Shown: positions 10,576 through 20,748, numbered from the stretch's first letter. The stretch is 64,000 nucleotides of DNA from Comamonas granuli NBRC 101663 (GCF_000739995.1 NZ_BBJX01000004.1:124001-188000); one strand, 5' to 3'. Program-made: numbers and translations. Notes: generated from the letters alone by a model not told the origin.

Positions 10576-11772
10576 TTACATCACCTTGGCGATGGCGGCG
10601 CAGACGTAGCCGATGTTCTTGCTGTTGAGCGCCGCCACACACATGCGGCCGGTGTCGGTGCCGTACACGCCGAACTCGCTGCGCAGGCGCACCATCTGCT
10701 CCTTGCTCAGGCCCGAGTAGCTGAACATGCCGATCTGCGTGGTGATGAAGGACATGTCCTGCTGCACGCCGGCGGCCTTGAGGCCATCGACCAGCGCCTG
10801 GCGCATGGCCTTGATGCGCACGCGCATGGCGCCCAGCTCCTTCTCCCACAGGGCGCGCAGTTCCGGGTTGCCCAGCACCGCGGCCACCACGGCGCCGCCG
10901 TGCGTGGGCGGGTTGGAGTAGTTGGTGCGGATCACGATCTTGAGCTGCGAGAGCACGCGGGCGGCCTCGTCCTTGTCGCTGGCCACCACCGAGAGGGCAC
11001 CCACGCGCTCGCCGTACAGCGAAAAGCTCTTGGAGAAGCTGGTGGACACGAAGATGTTGAGGCCGGCGGCGACGAACTTGCCGATCACGGCGCCGTCTTC
11101 CTGGATGCCGTGGCCGAAGCCCTGGTAGGCCATGTCGAGGAAGGCCGTCAGGCCACGGGCCTGGACGGCGGCAATGACCTGGTCCCACTGCGCGGCCGTG
11201 AGGTCGTAGCCCGTGGGGTTGTGGCAGCAGGCGTGCAGCACCACGATGGTGCCGGGCGCAGCGGCGTTCAGGTCGGCCAGCATGCCGTCGAAGTCCACCT
11301 TGCGGTGGGTCGCGTCGTAGTAGCGGTAGCTGCCGACCTCGAAGCCGGCGTTCTGGAAGATGGCGCGGTGGTTTTCCCAGCTCGGGTCGGAGATCAGCAC
11401 CTTGGCATTCGGACTCACCTTCTTGAGGAAGTCGGCGCCGATCTTCAGGCCGCCCGTGCCGCCGATGGCCTGCACGGTGGCCACGCGGCCCGACTGGACC
11501 ACGTCGGAGTCGGCGCCGAACACCAGCGCCTTGACGGCGTTGTCATAGGCGGCAATGCCGTCGATGGGCAGGTAGCCGCGCGGGCTGGGCTTGTCCATGA
11601 GCGCCTTCTCGGCTGCCTGCACGCACTCCAGCAGCGGCAGCTTGCCGTTGTCGTCGAAGTACACGCCCACGCCCAGGTTCACCTTGTTCGGGTTGGGGTC
11701 GGCATTGAATTGCTCGTTGAGTCCCAGAATCGGGTCGCGGGGGGCCATCTCGACGGCGGAGAACAGAGACAT
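10576..11772 (-). CDS. Aspartate/aromatic amino acid aminotransferase (AspC/TyrB type)
   Basis: This class I PLP enzyme moves amino groups between aspartate, tyrosine or phenylalanine and 2-oxoglutarate. The 398-residue protein opens MSLFSAVEMAPRDPILGLNE like E. coli AspC and TyrB. The Schiff-base lysine is K248 in STSFSKSFSLYGERVG, with HACCHNPTGYDLT near 180 and the substrate arginine near the C-terminus in DTGRMCVA. AspC and TyrB cannot be separated by eye, so no symbol is given. It is transcribed towards a terminator and a repeat element and is divergent from uvrB. Confidence 0.93.
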   Translation of the reverse strand: MSLFSAVEMAPRDPILGLNEQFNADPNPNKVNLGVGVYFDDNGKLPLLECVQAAEKALMDKPSPRGYLPIDGIAAYDNAVKALVFGADSDVVQSGRVATVQAIGGTGGLKIGADFLKKVSPNAKVLISDPSWENHRAIFQNAGFEVGSYRYYDATHRKVDFDGMLADLNAAAPGTIVVLHACCHNPTGYDLTAAQWDQVIAAVQARGLTAFLDMAYQGFGHGIQEDGAVIGKFVAAGLNIFVSTSFSKSFSLYGERVGALSVVASDKDEAARVLSQLKIVIRTNYSNPPTHGGAVVAAVLGNPELRALWEKELGAMRVRIKAMRQALVDGLKAAGVQQDMSFITTQIGMFSYSGLSKEQMVRLRSEFGVYGTDTGRMCVAALNSKNIGYVCAAIAKVM

Positions 11773-11885
11773 GGAAAGTCCTTGGGAGGGTGGAAGTCTG
11801 GTGAGGGGCGCCCGGCTGCGCTAGGCTTGCGGGTCAGCCGCACATTTTAACGAGGCGCCTTCGCGTCCCGTTGACCCCGACCGCC

Positions 11886-13985
11886 ATGCCAGAAGCCTCT
11901 TCCCTGCCGTCCGTCCCGGGCGGGCAGTTCGTCCACTTCCCGGATTCGCCCTTCGAGCTATTCCAGCCCTATCCGCCCGCGGGCGACCAGCCCACGGCCA
12001 TCGCCCAGCTCGTGCAGGGCGTGCAGGACGGCGAGTCCTTCCAGACCCTGCTGGGCGTGACCGGCTCGGGCAAGACCTTCACCATGGCCAATGTGATCGC
12101 CCGCCTGGGGCGGCCGGCCATCGTGTTCGCGCCCAACAAGACGCTGGCGGCGCAGCTCTACAGCGAGTTCCGCGAGTTCTTCCCGAAGAATGCGGTGGAG
12201 TACTTCGTCAGCTACTACGACTACTACCAGCCCGAGGCCTATGTGCCGCAGCGCGACCTGTTCATCGAGAAGGACAGCGCCATCAACGAGCACATCGAGC
12301 AGATGCGCCTGTCGTGCACCAAGAGCCTGCTCGAGCGCCGCGACGTGGTGATCGTGGCCACGGTCTCGGCCATCTACGGCATCGGCAACCCCGAGAGCTA
12401 CCACCGCATGATCATGACGCTGCGCAAGGGCGACCAGCTCGGACAGCGCGAGGCCATCGCCCAGCTCGTGCGCATGCAGTACCAGCGCAACGACATGGAC
12501 TTCGCGCGCGGCAACTTCCGCGTGCGCGGCGACACCATCGACGTCTTTCCGGCCGAGCACTCCGAGCTGGCCCTGCGCATCGAGCTGTTCGACGACGAGA
12601 TCGAGAGCCTGCAGCTCTTCGACCCGCTCACCGGCCAGGTGCGCCAGACGATCGCGCGCTTCACGGTCTACCCGAGCAGCCACTACGTCACGCCGCGCGA
12701 CCAGGTGCTGGCCGCCGTCGAGACCATCAAGGAAGAACTCAAGGAGCGGCTGCAGTATTTTGTGCAGGAGGGCAAGCTCGTGGAGGCGCAGCGCCTGGAG
12801 CAGCGCACGCGCTTCGACCTGGAGATGCTCAGCGAGGTGGGGCACTGCAAGGGCATCGAGAACTACTCGCGCCACCTCTCGGGCGCCGCCCCGGGCGAGC
12901 CGCCCAGCACGCTCACCGACTACCTGCCGCGCGACGCCCTCATGTTCCTGGACGAGAGCCACCAGATGATCGGCCAGCTCAACGCCATGTACAACGGCGA
13001 CCGCTCGCGCAAGACCACGCTGGTCGAGTATGGCTTTCGCCTGCCCAGCGCGCTGGACAACCGGCCGCTCAAGTTCGAGGAATTCGAGCGCCGCATGCGC
13101 CAGGTGGTCTTCGTCTCGGCCACGCCCGCCGACTATGAGCAGCAGCACGCCGGCCAGGTGGTCGAGCAGGTGGTGCGGCCCACGGGCCTGGTGGACCCGG
13201 AAGTCGAGGTGCGCCCCGCCACGCACCAGGTGGACGACGTGCTGCAGGAGATCCGGCTGCGCGTCGAGAAGCACGAGCGCGTGCTCATCACCACGCTGAC
13301 CAAGCGCATGGCCGAGCAGCTCACCGAGTACCTCTCGGACAACGGCGTGAAGGTGCGCTACCTGCATTCGGACGTGGACACGGTCGAGCGCGTGGAGATC
13401 ATCCGCGACCTGCGCCTGGGCAGCTTCGACGTGCTGGTGGGCATCAACCTGCTGCGCGAGGGCCTGGACATCCCCGAAGTCTCGCTCGTCGCCATCCTCG
13501 ACGCCGACAAGGAGGGCTTTCTGCGCTCCGAGCGCAGCCTGATCCAGACCATTGGCCGCGCGGCGCGCAATCTGGCGGGCAAGGCCATTCTGTACGCCGA
13601 CCAGGTGACGGACTCCATGCGCCGCGCCATGGGCGAGACCGAGCGCCGGCGCGCGCGCCAGCTCGCCTTCAACCGCGAGCACGGCATCACGCCGCGCGGC
13701 ATCGTCAAGCAGGTGCGCGATCTGATCGACGGCGTCTACAGCGAAAAGGCGGGCCGGGAAGTCCAGCGCCTGCAGCAGGAGTCCGAACAGCGCGCGCGCA
13801 TCGAGGAGATGTCGGAAAAGGACATGGCGCGCGAGATCAAGCGCCTGGAGAAGCTCATGCTCGAACACGCGCGCAACCTCGAGTTCGAGCAGGCAGCGCG
13901 CGTGCGCGACCAGCTCGCGCGGCTCAAGGACTGGGCTTTTGGCGCCCATGGGGCGGATAATGTCCCTACGCCGGGGAAGAATTAA
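11886..13985 (+). CDS. uvrB: UvrABC excision nuclease subunit B
   Basis: UvrB is the damage-verifying helicase-like subunit of nucleotide excision repair; it receives DNA from UvrA and recruits UvrC. The 699 residues show Walker A ([13 protein letters not shown]), the beta-hairpin that clamps one strand ([17 protein letters not shown]), the FLDESHQM Walker B, helicase motifs V and VI ([23 protein letters not shown]) and the C-terminal UVR domain ([20 protein letters not shown]). The ATG at 11886 is preferred to a TTG at 11871. No LexA-like box was found in the upstream gap. Confidence 0.97.
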   Translation: MPEASSLPSVPGGQFVHFPDSPFELFQPYPPAGDQPTAIAQLVQGVQDGESFQTLLGVTGSGKTFTMANVIARLGRPAIVFAPNKTLAAQLYSEFREFFPKNAVEYFVSYYDYYQPEAYVPQRDLFIEKDSAINEHIEQMRLSCTKSLLERRDVVIVATVSAIYGIGNPESYHRMIMTLRKGDQLGQREAIAQLVRMQYQRNDMDFARGNFRVRGDTIDVFPAEHSELALRIELFDDEIESLQLFDPLTGQVRQTIARFTVYPSSHYVTPRDQVLAAVETIKEELKERLQYFVQEGKLVEAQRLEQRTRFDLEMLSEVGHCKGIENYSRHLSGAAPGEPPSTLTDYLPRDALMFLDESHQMIGQLNAMYNGDRSRKTTLVEYGFRLPSALDNRPLKFEEFERRMRQVVFVSATPADYEQQHAGQVVEQVVRPTGLVDPEVEVRPATHQVDDVLQEIRLRVEKHERVLITTLTKRMAEQLTEYLSDNGVKVRYLHSDVDTVERVEIIRDLRLGSFDVLVGINLLREGLDIPEVSLVAILDADKEGFLRSERSLIQTIGRAARNLAGKAILYADQVTDSMRRAMGETERRRARQLAFNREHGITPRGIVKQVRDLIDGVYSEKAGREVQRLQQESEQRARIEEMSEKDMAREIKRLEKLMLEHARNLEFEQAARVRDQLARLKDWAFGAHGADNVPTPGKN

Positions 13986-14031
13986 GGGGACATTGCAACT
14001 TGCACGGCACGAACGCGACCAAGGAGTTCAC

Positions 14032-14066
14032 TTACCCGACAAAAATAATCTGGAATATGGTACAAT
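14032..14066 (+). promoter_or_regulatory. iscR promoter with a type 1 IscR-like binding site
   Basis: A 25-base segment at 14032-14056 (beginning TTACCCGAC and ending CTGGAAT) matches by eye about 20 of 25 positions of the published type 1 IscR consensus. A TACAAT -10 box follows at 14061-14066. The site would cover the -35 region, the arrangement expected for repression by [2Fe-2S]-IscR. It lies about 145 bases upstream of the iscR ATG, leaving a long leader. Confidence 0.65.
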
Positions 14067-14210
14067 GGCCTGCCAGAACCACAAGAACCCCGCGATGAAG
14101 GGCCTGCAGCGGCCGCCCGGCCATGCAGGAAGAGGGCGGAGACGGCGCCTCGCAGCCAGGAGCTGCCGAGGCCATTCATGAACCCACAAGCCAGCAACAA
14201 GGAGCTTGCG

Positions 14211-14747
14211 ATGCGTCTCACCACCAAAGGCCGTTTTGCGGTCACCGCCATGATCGATCTGGCACTGCGCCAAAGCAATGGCCCCGTCACCCTGGCTGCC
14301 ATCAGCCAGCGCCAGCGCATTTCGCTGTCCTACCTCGAGCAGCTCTTCGGCAAGCTGCGCCGCCACGAACTGGTCGAATCCACGCGCGGCCCGGGGGGCG
14401 GCTACACCCTGGCGCGCAAGGCCGCTGAAATCACCGTCGCCGACATCATCGTCTCGGTCGACGAGCCCATCGACGCCACCCAGTGCGGCGGCAAGGAAAA
14501 CTGCGGCGGCGACGGCGGCCGCTGCATGACGCACGAGCTCTGGGCCACGCTGAACCAGCGCGTGGTCGAGTTCCTCGACTCCGTCACCCTGCAAAAGCTG
14601 GTGGACGACCAGATCGAGCGTGGCCTGCAGATCGAGGACAAGCCGGCCGTGCGCCGGGCCATCTCGACCACGCCCGTGGTCAAGCCCATCCGCGTGAACG
14701 CACCCAACTCCGTGTTTGCCCTGGGCAACGTGTTCGCCAAATCCTGA
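14211..14747 (+). CDS. iscR: Fe-S cluster assembly transcriptional regulator
   Basis: IscR is a Rrf2-family winged-helix regulator that binds a [2Fe-2S] cluster and represses the isc operon when clusters are plentiful. The 178 residues start [18 protein letters not shown] and contain the recognition helix region ([20 protein letters not shown]) and the cluster ligands C92, C98 and C105 with H108 in [21 protein letters not shown]. coli uses C92, C98, C104 and H107, so this protein has one extra residue in the loop. The ATG at 14211 is set by AAGGAG and by homology; an in-frame ATG at 14178 is rejected. It heads the ISC operon. Confidence 0.96.
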   Translation: MRLTTKGRFAVTAMIDLALRQSNGPVTLAAISQRQRISLSYLEQLFGKLRRHELVESTRGPGGGYTLARKAAEITVADIIVSVDEPIDATQCGGKENCGGDGGRCMTHELWATLNQRVVEFLDSVTLQKLVDDQIERGLQIEDKPAVRRAISTTPVVKPIRVNAPNSVFALGNVFAKS

Positions 14748-14869
14748 AGCGCAAGCGGCCGGGCCCAAGGCCCCCACGGCCAATAGGGTCGTGTGCCGCT
14801 GTGCCTGCCAGTTGCGCGCGCAGCGCCGACAATCGCCAGCCAGAAACCGCCACCGAGCCAGCCATTGCA

Positions 14870-16084
14870 ATGACACCGCATCTTCCGATCTATCTTGACT
14901 ACGGTGCCACCACGCCCGTCGATCCGCGCGTTGCAGACGCCATGATCCCCTGGTTGCGCGAGCATTTCGGCAACCCGGCCTCGCGCAGCCACGCCTGGGG
15001 CTGGGAGGCCGAGGAGGCCGTGGAGAAGGCCCGCACCCAGGTCGCCGACCTCATTGGCGCCGACCCGCGTGAAATCGTCTGGACCAGCGGCGCCACCGAG
15101 TCCATCAACCTGGCGCTCAAGGGCGCGGCGCATTTCTACCAGGGCAAGGGCAAGCACCTCATCACCCTCAAGACCGAGCACAAGGCCGTGCTCGACACCA
15201 TGCGCGAGCTCGAGCGCCAGGGCTTTGCCGTGACCTACATGGACGTGCAGAGCGACGGTCTGCTCGACCTGGAGGCCCTGAAGGCGGCCATCCGTCCCGA
15301 CACCATCCTGGTCAGCGTGCTGTTCGTGAACAACGAGATCGGCGTGATCCAGGACATCCCGGCCATCGGCGCCCTGTGCCGCGAGCGCGGCATCCTGCTG
15401 CACGTGGACGCCGCCCAGGCCACGGGCCGTGTCGAGATCGACATGCAAAAGCTGCCCATCGACCTCATGAGCATGACGGCGCACAAGACCTACGGCCCCA
15501 AGGGCGTGGGCGCGCTGTACGTGCGCCGCAAGCCCCGCGTGCGCCTGGAGGCGCAGATGCATGGCGGCGGCCACGAGCGCGGCATGCGCTCGGGCACGCT
15601 GCCCACGCACCAGATCGTGGGCATGGGCGAGGCCTTCCGCATCATCAAGGCCGAGATGCACGAGGTCAACGCCAAGGCCAGGGTGCTGCAGCAGCGCCTG
15701 CTCGACGGCCTCAAGGACATCGAGCAGGTGTTCATCAACGGCAGCCTGGAGCACCGCGTGCCGCAGAACCTGAACATGAGCTTCAACTACGTCGAGGGCG
15801 AGTCGCTGATCATGGGCATCAAGGGCCTGGCGGTCTCCAGCGGTTCGGCCTGCACCTCGGCCAGCCTGGAGCCCAGCTACGTGCTGCGCGCCCTGGGCCG
15901 CAGCGACGAACTGGCGCACAGCAGCCTGCGCATGACCATTGGGCGCTTCACCACCGAGGAAGAGATCGACTACGCCATCGCCACCATCCGCGAGAACGTG
16001 GCGCGGCTGCGCGAACTCTCCCCGCTGTGGGAGATGTACAAGGACGGCGTGGATCTGAGCACGATCCAGTGGGCCGCGCACTGA
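14870..16084 (+). CDS. iscS: Cysteine desulfurase
   Basis: IscS removes sulfur from cysteine as an enzyme persulfide and passes it to IscU for Fe-S assembly and to tRNA thiolation enzymes. The 404 residues match the E. coli length. The PLP lysine is K206 in [12 protein letters not shown], the catalytic loop cysteine is C328 in [14 protein letters not shown], and the C-terminus ends in the IscU-binding segment. The ATG at 14870 begins [16 protein letters not shown], matching the family start. The ribosome binding site is weak. It lies 122 bases after iscR in the ISC operon. Confidence 0.97.
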   Translation: MTPHLPIYLDYGATTPVDPRVADAMIPWLREHFGNPASRSHAWGWEAEEAVEKARTQVADLIGADPREIVWTSGATESINLALKGAAHFYQGKGKHLITLKTEHKAVLDTMRELERQGFAVTYMDVQSDGLLDLEALKAAIRPDTILVSVLFVNNEIGVIQDIPAIGALCRERGILLHVDAAQATGRVEIDMQKLPIDLMSMTAHKTYGPKGVGALYVRRKPRVRLEAQMHGGGHERGMRSGTLPTHQIVGMGEAFRIIKAEMHEVNAKARVLQQRLLDGLKDIEQVFINGSLEHRVPQNLNMSFNYVEGESLIMGIKGLAVSSGSACTSASLEPSYVLRALGRSDELAHSSLRMTIGRFTTEEEIDYAIATIRENVARLRELSPLWEMYKDGVDLSTIQWAAH

Positions 16085-16104
16085 CACAGCAAGGAGGACT
16101 TCTC

Positions 16105-16503
16105 ATGGCATATTCCGACAAGGTCATCGACCACTACGAGCACCCCCGCAACGTCGGTTCGTTCGACAAAGGGGACGACAGCGTGGGCACCGGCATGGTG
16201 GGCGCCCCCGCCTGCGGCGACGTGATGAAGCTGCAGATCAAGGTCAACCCGGCCACCGGCGTGATCGAGGACGCGCGCTTCAAGACCTACGGCTGCGGTT
16301 CGGCGATCGCCTCGTCCTCGCTCGTGACCGAATGGGTCAAGGGCAAGACGCTGGACGAGGCCGCGGCGCTCAAGAACAGCCAGATCGCCGAAGAACTGGC
16401 GCTGCCGCCGGTCAAGATCCACTGCTCCATCCTCGCCGAAGACGCCATCAAGGCGGCCGTTTCCGACTACCGCACCAAGCACGCCAGCACCCCGGCGGCA
16501 TGA
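16105..16503 (+). CDS. iscU: Fe-S cluster assembly scaffold
   Basis: IscU is the scaffold on which [2Fe-2S] clusters are built before transfer to targets by the HscA/HscB chaperones. All 132 residues are present, with ligands C37, C64 and C107, the conserved D39 that makes clusters labile, and the HscA recognition motif LPPVK at 100-104. AAGGAGG lies 8 bases before the ATG. It starts 20 bases after iscS and ends 6 bases before iscA. Confidence 0.97.
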   Translation: MAYSDKVIDHYEHPRNVGSFDKGDDSVGTGMVGAPACGDVMKLQIKVNPATGVIEDARFKTYGCGSAIASSSLVTEWVKGKTLDEAAALKNSQIAEELALPPVKIHCSILAEDAIKAAVSDYRTKHASTPAA

Positions 16504-16509
16504 GACACC

Positions 16510-16833
16510 ATGGCCATCACGATGACTGAAGCGGCAGCCCGGCATGTCAGCCGTTACCTGTCGCGCAGGGGCAAGGGGCTGGGCGTGCGCCTGGGCGTCA
16601 AGACCAGCGGCTGCTCGGGCCTGGCCTACAAGCTCGAATACGTGGACGAAGCCGAGCCCGAGGACCTGGTCTTCGAGCAGCACGGCGTCAAGCTGCTGAT
16701 CGACCCCAAGAGCCTGGCCTACATCGACGGCACGGAACTCGACTTCGTGCGCGAGGGCCTGAACGAGGGCTTCCGGTTCAGCAACCCCAACGAGCGCGAC
16801 CGCTGCGGCTGCGGCGAGAGCTTCCGCGTTTGA
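16510..16833 (+). CDS. iscA: A-type Fe-S carrier protein
   Basis: IscA carries iron or Fe-S clusters to client proteins, especially for [4Fe-4S] formation. The 107-residue protein has the three invariant cysteines C35 ([10 protein letters not shown]), C99 and C101 (DRCGCGESF). It is in the ISC operon directly after iscU. The gap to hscB (16834-16988) holds a long copy of the dispersed palindrome. Confidence 0.96.
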   Translation: MAITMTEAAARHVSRYLSRRGKGLGVRLGVKTSGCSGLAYKLEYVDEAEPEDLVFEQHGVKLLIDPKSLAYIDGTELDFVREGLNEGFRFSNPNERDRCGCGESFRV

Positions 16834-16869
16834 GCGGTCCGCGCGCCGCTCCCTGCGTGCGGGCGTTGG

Positions 16870-16972
16870 GTTGCTATAAATAAAATAGCTTTTCGCGCTT
16901 GCTGCGAGGTGTTTTCAGATATGAAACATACTGAAAATACCGAAAAACAAGCGCAAGCAGCTCACTTTTTCA
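16870..16972. repeat. Long form of the dispersed palindrome, between iscA and hscB
   Basis: This AT-rich segment of about 100 bases begins TTGCTATAAATAAAATAGCT, continues with CGCGCTTGCTG, and ends with CAAGCGCAAGCAGCTCAC and a T-run. The two ends are inverted copies of each other. The right end is almost identical to the end of the copy at 34357-34453 (GCGCAAGCAGCTCACTTTTT). It lies inside the ISC operon and would form a large hairpin in the message. Confidence 0.75.
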
Positions 16973-16988
16973 GAGCAATTCGCGAGCC

Positions 16989-17507
16989 ATGCACCCTCAA
17001 TCCGACGATTTCGCCCTGTTCGGCCTGCCGCAGCGCTTCGCGCAGGAGCGCAGCGAGATCGACGCGCGCTGGAAGGAGCTGCAGCGCCAGGCCCACCCGG
17101 ACCGCCACGCCCAGCATGGCCCCGCGGCCCAGCGCGTGGCCCTGCAATGGTCGGTGCGCATCAACGAGGCCTACCAGCGCCTGAAAGACCCACTCAAGCG
17201 CGCCGCCTACCTGTGCGAGCTGCAGGGCGCGCCCATTGGCGCGGAGGACAACACCGCCATGCCCGCGGACTTTCTGATGCAGCAGATGCAGTGGCGCGAG
17301 GCCCTGGACGAGGCCCAGGACGGCGCCGCCGTCCAGGCGCTGGACGCCGAGGTGCGCCGCGCGCGCCAGCAGGCCCTGCAGCGCTGCGGCGAGCTCATCG
17401 ACGGTGCGCAGGATTTCGCCGCGGCGGCAGGGCAGGTGCGTGCGCTCATGTTCATCGAGCGCTTCGCCCGCGACATCGACCGGCGCCTGGAACACCTGGG
17501 ACAATAG
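16989..17507 (+). CDS. hscB: Fe-S assembly J-domain co-chaperone
   Basis: HscB delivers IscU to HscA and stimulates its ATPase. The 172 residues have an N-terminal J-domain with HPD at 36-38 ([10 protein letters not shown]) and the C-terminal three-helix domain that binds IscU ([17 protein letters not shown], then [15 protein letters not shown]). No clear ribosome binding site precedes the ATG, which follows the long palindrome copy by 16 bases. It is 73 bases upstream of hscA. Confidence 0.95.
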   Translation: MHPQSDDFALFGLPQRFAQERSEIDARWKELQRQAHPDRHAQHGPAAQRVALQWSVRINEAYQRLKDPLKRAAYLCELQGAPIGAEDNTAMPADFLMQQMQWREALDEAQDGAAVQALDAEVRRARQQALQRCGELIDGAQDFAAAAGQVRALMFIERFARDIDRRLEHLGQ

Positions 17508-17580
17508 CCCCTCGCGTCTTTTCCCTAGCTTGCCGTGCTGCCCCGGGCCGCGCGGACCCACTCTGAAACATCTCCCTTTC

Positions 17581-19443
17581 ATGGCGCTGCTGCAGATTTC
17601 CGAACCCGGCCAGTCCCCCGACCCGCACCAGCGGCGCATCGCCGTGGGCATAGACCTGGGCACCACCCACTCGCTCGTGGCGGCCGTGCGCCATGGCGTG
17701 GCCGAATGCCTGCCGGACGCACAGGGGCGCCTGCTGCTGCCCTCGGTGGTGCGCTACCTGGCCGACGGCGGCCGGCAGATCGGCGATGCCGCGCTGGCGG
17801 CCCAGCATGCGGATGCGGCCAACACCATCGTCTCGGCCAAGCGGCTCATGGGGCGCGGGCTGGCCGACATTGCCGACGCCGCCAAGCTGCCCTACGCCCT
17901 GGTGGCGGCCCCCCAGGGCGGCATGGTGGGCATTGCCACGGCGGGCGGCACCAAGTCGCCCGTGCAGGTGAGCGCCGAGATCCTGGCCACCTTGCGCCAG
18001 CGCGCCGAAGACAGCTTCAACGACGACCTGTACGGCGCCGTCATCACCGTGCCGGCCTACTTCGACGATGCCCAGCGCCAGGCCACCAAGGACGCGGCCC
18101 AGCTCGCCGGCATCCGGCTGCTGCGCCTGATCAACGAGCCCACGGCAGCCGCCATCGCCTACGGGCTGGACAACGCCAGCGAGGGCGTCTACGCCGTCTA
18201 TGACCTGGGCGGCGGCACCTTCGACATCTCCATCCTGCGGCTCACCCAGGGCGTGTTCGAGGTGCTGGCCACCGGCGGCGACTCGGCCCTGGGCGGCGAC
18301 GACTACGACACCGCCCTGGCCGACTGGGTGCTGGCGCAGGTGGGCGTGCAAGCGCAATCCGCCGCCGACAAGGCGGCCGCGCGCGCCGCAGCCCGGGCCT
18401 GCAAAGAAGCCCTCACTGCTGCGGAAAGCGTAGCTTTCAGCGCTGTACTGGCGGGCGCTGCAGTGCATTTTGATGTCAAGCGCCAGGACTTCGAGGCCGC
18501 CACCGCAGCGCTCACCGCGCGCTCCATGGCCGCCGTGCGCCGCACCCTGCGCGATGCCGGCCTGCAGCCCGAGGAGGTGCAGGGCGTGGTCATGGTCGGC
18601 GGCTCCACGCGCATGCCCCAGGTGCGCCGCGCCGTGGGCGCCCTGTTCGGCCGCGAGCCGCTCACCAACCTCAACCCCGACGAAGTCGTCGCCCTGGGCG
18701 CAGCCATCCAGGCCAACCAGCTTGCGGGCAACAATGCCACGGGCGACCTGCTGCTGCTGGACGTGATCCCGCTGTCGCTGGGCATAGAGACCATGGGTGG
18801 GCTGGTCGAGCGCATCGTCGCGCGCAACGAGACCATTCCCACGGCCAAGGCGCAGGACTTCACCACCTACAAGGACGGGCAGACCGCCATGGCCATCCAC
18901 GTGGTGCAGGGCGAGCGCGATCTGGTGCAGGACTGCCGCAGCCTCGCGCGCTTCGAGCTGCGCGGCATCCCGCCCATGGCGGCGGGGGCGGCGCGCATCC
19001 GCGTGACCTTCACCATCGACGCCGACGGGCTGCTGAGCGTGAGCGCGCGCGAGCAGGCCAGCGGCGTCGAGGCGCACATCGACGTCAAGCCCAGCTACGG
19101 CCTGACCGACGAGCAGATCGCCCGCATGCTGCAGGAGAGCTTTGCCACGGCCGCGCAGGACATCCAGGCGCGCGCCCTGGTCGAGGCCCGGGTCGAGGCC
19201 GAGCGCATGCTCCTGGCCACGCAAAGCGCCCTGGACGCCGACGGCGACCTGCTGGGCGAAGATGAACGCACCCACATCGCCGCGCTCATGCAGGCGCTGC
19301 GCCTGCAAATGACCGCAGCCGACGCCGCCGCCCTGGAGGCGGCCACGCAAACCCTGGCCAAGGGCACCGAGGCCTTTGCGGCCGAACGCATGAACCGCGG
19401 CATCCGCCAGGCGCTGGCGGGCCAGAACGTGCAAAACCTGTAA
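17581..19443 (+). CDS. hscA: Hsp70-family Fe-S chaperone
   Basis: HscA is a specialised Hsp70 that, with HscB, drives cluster release from IscU. The 620 residues include the ATPase signatures [28 protein letters not shown] and [17 protein letters not shown], then the substrate domain starting [18 protein letters not shown] and a helical lid. The length matches HscA, not DnaK. Bases 18430-18474 (about residues 284-298) resemble the dispersed palindrome in reverse orientation, within the second half of the ATPase domain. The frame and the flanking family pattern continue. Confidence 0.96.
   Translation: MALLQISEPGQSPDPHQRRIAVGIDLGTTHSLVAAVRHGVAECLPDAQGRLLLPSVVRYLADGGRQIGDAALAAQHADAANTIVSAKRLMGRGLADIADAAKLPYALVAAPQGGMVGIATAGGTKSPVQVSAEILATLRQRAEDSFNDDLYGAVITVPAYFDDAQRQATKDAAQLAGIRLLRLINEPTAAAIAYGLDNASEGVYAVYDLGGGTFDISILRLTQGVFEVLATGGDSALGGDDYDTALADWVLAQVGVQAQSAADKAAARAAARACKEALTAAESVAFSAVLAGAAVHFDVKRQDFEAATAALTARSMAAVRRTLRDAGLQPEEVQGVVMVGGSTRMPQVRRAVGALFGREPLTNLNPDEVVALGAAIQANQLAGNNATGDLLLLDVIPLSLGIETMGGLVERIVARNETIPTAKAQDFTTYKDGQTAMAIHVVQGERDLVQDCRSLARFELRGIPPMAAGAARIRVTFTIDADGLLSVSAREQASGVEAHIDVKPSYGLTDEQIARMLQESFATAAQDIQARALVEARVEAERMLLATQSALDADGDLLGEDERTHIAALMQALRLQMTAADAAALEAATQTLAKGTEAFAAERMNRGIRQALAGQNVQNL
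18430..18474. repeat. Possible palindrome-family copy inside hscA
   Basis: GTAGCTTTCAGCGC followed by GGCGCTG and GCATTTT aligns with the reverse complement of the 37421 copy (ATAGCTGCCAGCGC ... GCGCTGG ... GCATATTT). The segment is open in the hscA frame and encodes [15 protein letters not shown]. The similarity is weaker than for the aceF and lpdA copies and was judged by eye. Confidence 0.4.
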
Positions 19444-19469
19444 GCCTTTCCCTCCCGCTGTGAGTCTCC

Positions 19470-19808
19470 ATGCCTGCCATCAAAGTCCTGCCCCACGCCG
19501 AATACTGCCCTGAGGGCGCGCTCATCAGCGCGCCCGCCGGTACCTCGATCTGCGAGGCGCTGCTCGACAACGGCATCAAGATCGAGCACGCCTGCGACAT
19601 GAGCTGCGCCTGCACGACCTGCCACGTCATCGTGCGCGAGGGCTTTGCCTCGCTGGGCGAGGCCGAAGAGGAAGAGGAGGATCTGCTGGACCGCGCCTGG
19701 GGCCTGGAGCCGCAGTCGCGCCTGAGCTGCCAGGCCATCCTGGCCGCGCAGGATGTGACCATCGAGATCCCCAAGTACACCATCAACCACGCCAAGGAAG
19801 ACCACTGA
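19470..19808 (+). CDS. fdx: ISC-type [2Fe-2S] ferredoxin
   Basis: This adrenodoxin-like ferredoxin supplies electrons for cluster assembly in the ISC system. The 112 residues have cluster ligands C42, C48, C51 and C87 (HACDMSCACTTCHV ... RLSCQAI), plus the additional C46 typical of ISC ferredoxins, and an acidic helix (GEAEEEEEDLLDRAW) for partner docking. It is the last ISC gene; no iscX follows. Its TGA shares one base with the ATG of dnaQ. Confidence 0.95.
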   Translation: MPAIKVLPHAEYCPEGALISAPAGTSICEALLDNGIKIEHACDMSCACTTCHVIVREGFASLGEAEEEEEDLLDRAWGLEPQSRLSCQAILAAQDVTIEIPKYTINHAKEDH

Positions 19809-20521
19809 TGGCGCGGCAAATCGTCTTTGATACGGAAACCACGGGCCTGTCGGCCGAGAACGGCGACCGCATCATCGAGATCGGATGTGTGGAGCTGCTG
19901 CACCGCAAGCTCACGGGCCGGACCCTGCACCTGTACATCAACCCCGAGCGCGACAGCGAAGAGGGCGCGCTGCGCGTGCACGGCCTGACCACCGAATTCC
20001 TCAGCGACAAGCCCAAGTTTGCCGAGGTCGCGGACCAGATCCTCGACTTCATGCGCGATGCGGAAATCATCATCCACAACGCGGCGTTCGACGTGGGCTT
20101 CGTCGACAAGGAACTCGAGCGCGTGGGCTACCCGCCCTTTGCCAGCCATGTGGCGGGCATCGTCGACACCCTGGTCCTGGCCAAGGAGATGTTCCCGGGC
20201 AAGCGCAACTCGCTCGACGCCTTGTGCGACCGCCTGGGCGTGGACAACTCGGGCCGCAAACTGCACGGCGCCCTGCTCGATGCCGAGTTGCTGGCCGACG
20301 TGTACATCTGCCTCACGCGCGGGCAGGACGCGCTGCTCATCGCCGACGAAGCCAGCGACACCGGCCCCGGACTGCTCCGCGCCAGCATCGACCTGAGCAG
20401 CCTGGACCTGCCCGTGCTGCGCGCCAGCGAGCAGGAGCAGGCGGCGCACGAGGCGCTGCTGGCGCAGATCGACAAGGACAGCAAAGGAAAAACTGTCTGG
20501 CGTCTTCAGGAAACTGCCTGA
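19808..20521 (+). CDS. dnaQ: DNA polymerase III epsilon subunit (proofreading 3'-5' exonuclease)
   Basis: DnaQ removes misincorporated nucleotides during replication by the polymerase III core. The 237 residues carry DEDDh exonuclease motifs: ExoI FDTETTG with D8 and E10, ExoII IIHNAAFDVGF with D95, and ExoIII KLHGALLDAE with H153 and D158. The C-terminal tail, which binds the alpha subunit, runs from about 185. The ATG overlaps the ferredoxin TGA by one base, so it is translationally coupled to the ISC operon. Two tRNA-Val genes follow within 38 bases. Confidence 0.95.
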   Translation: MARQIVFDTETTGLSAENGDRIIEIGCVELLHRKLTGRTLHLYINPERDSEEGALRVHGLTTEFLSDKPKFAEVADQILDFMRDAEIIIHNAAFDVGFVDKELERVGYPPFASHVAGIVDTLVLAKEMFPGKRNSLDALCDRLGVDNSGRKLHGALLDAELLADVYICLTRGQDALLIADEASDTGPGLLRASIDLSSLDLPVLRASEQEQAAHEALLAQIDKDSKGKTVWRLQETA

Positions 20522-20558
20522 AACCTGTGCCATAATAGCGGGCTGTCGCAACGACAAC

Positions 20559-20633
20559 GGGTGATTAGCTCAGCGGTAGAGCACTGCCTTCACACGGCAG
20601 GGGTCACATGTTCGATCCATGTATCACCCACCA
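20559..20633 (+). tRNA. tRNA-Val (anticodon CAC), first copy
   Basis: The 75-base sequence folds into a standard cloverleaf: acceptor stem GGGTGAT/ATCACCC, D-arm TAGCTCAGCGGTAGAGCA, anticodon stem CTGCC/GGCAG with loop TTCACAC giving anticodon CAC, and T-arm with GTTCGATCC. The CCA end is encoded. It reads the valine codon GUG. It lies 37 bases after dnaQ and is identical to the copy at 20674. Confidence 0.95.
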
Positions 20634-20673
20634 GTTTTCGTGCCGTTGCCGGGCTTGTTCCGGCATCTGCAGC

Positions 20674-20748
20674 GGGTGATTAGCTCAGCGGTAGAGCACT
20701 GCCTTCACACGGCAGGGGTCACATGTTCGATCCATGTATCACCCACCA
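20674..20748 (+). tRNA. tRNA-Val (anticodon CAC), second identical copy
   Basis: This 75-base gene is an exact repeat of the 20559 tRNA, including the encoded CCA, after a 40-base spacer that contains a CCGG-rich hairpin (TGCCG...CGGCA). The duplication probably raises GUG-decoding capacity. A strong terminator follows at 20756, so both copies are likely processed from one transcript. Confidence 0.95.

Noticed and set aside
11773-11885. A LexA/SOS box before uvrB
   Set aside because: No CTG-N10-CAG-type palindrome was found in the gap.
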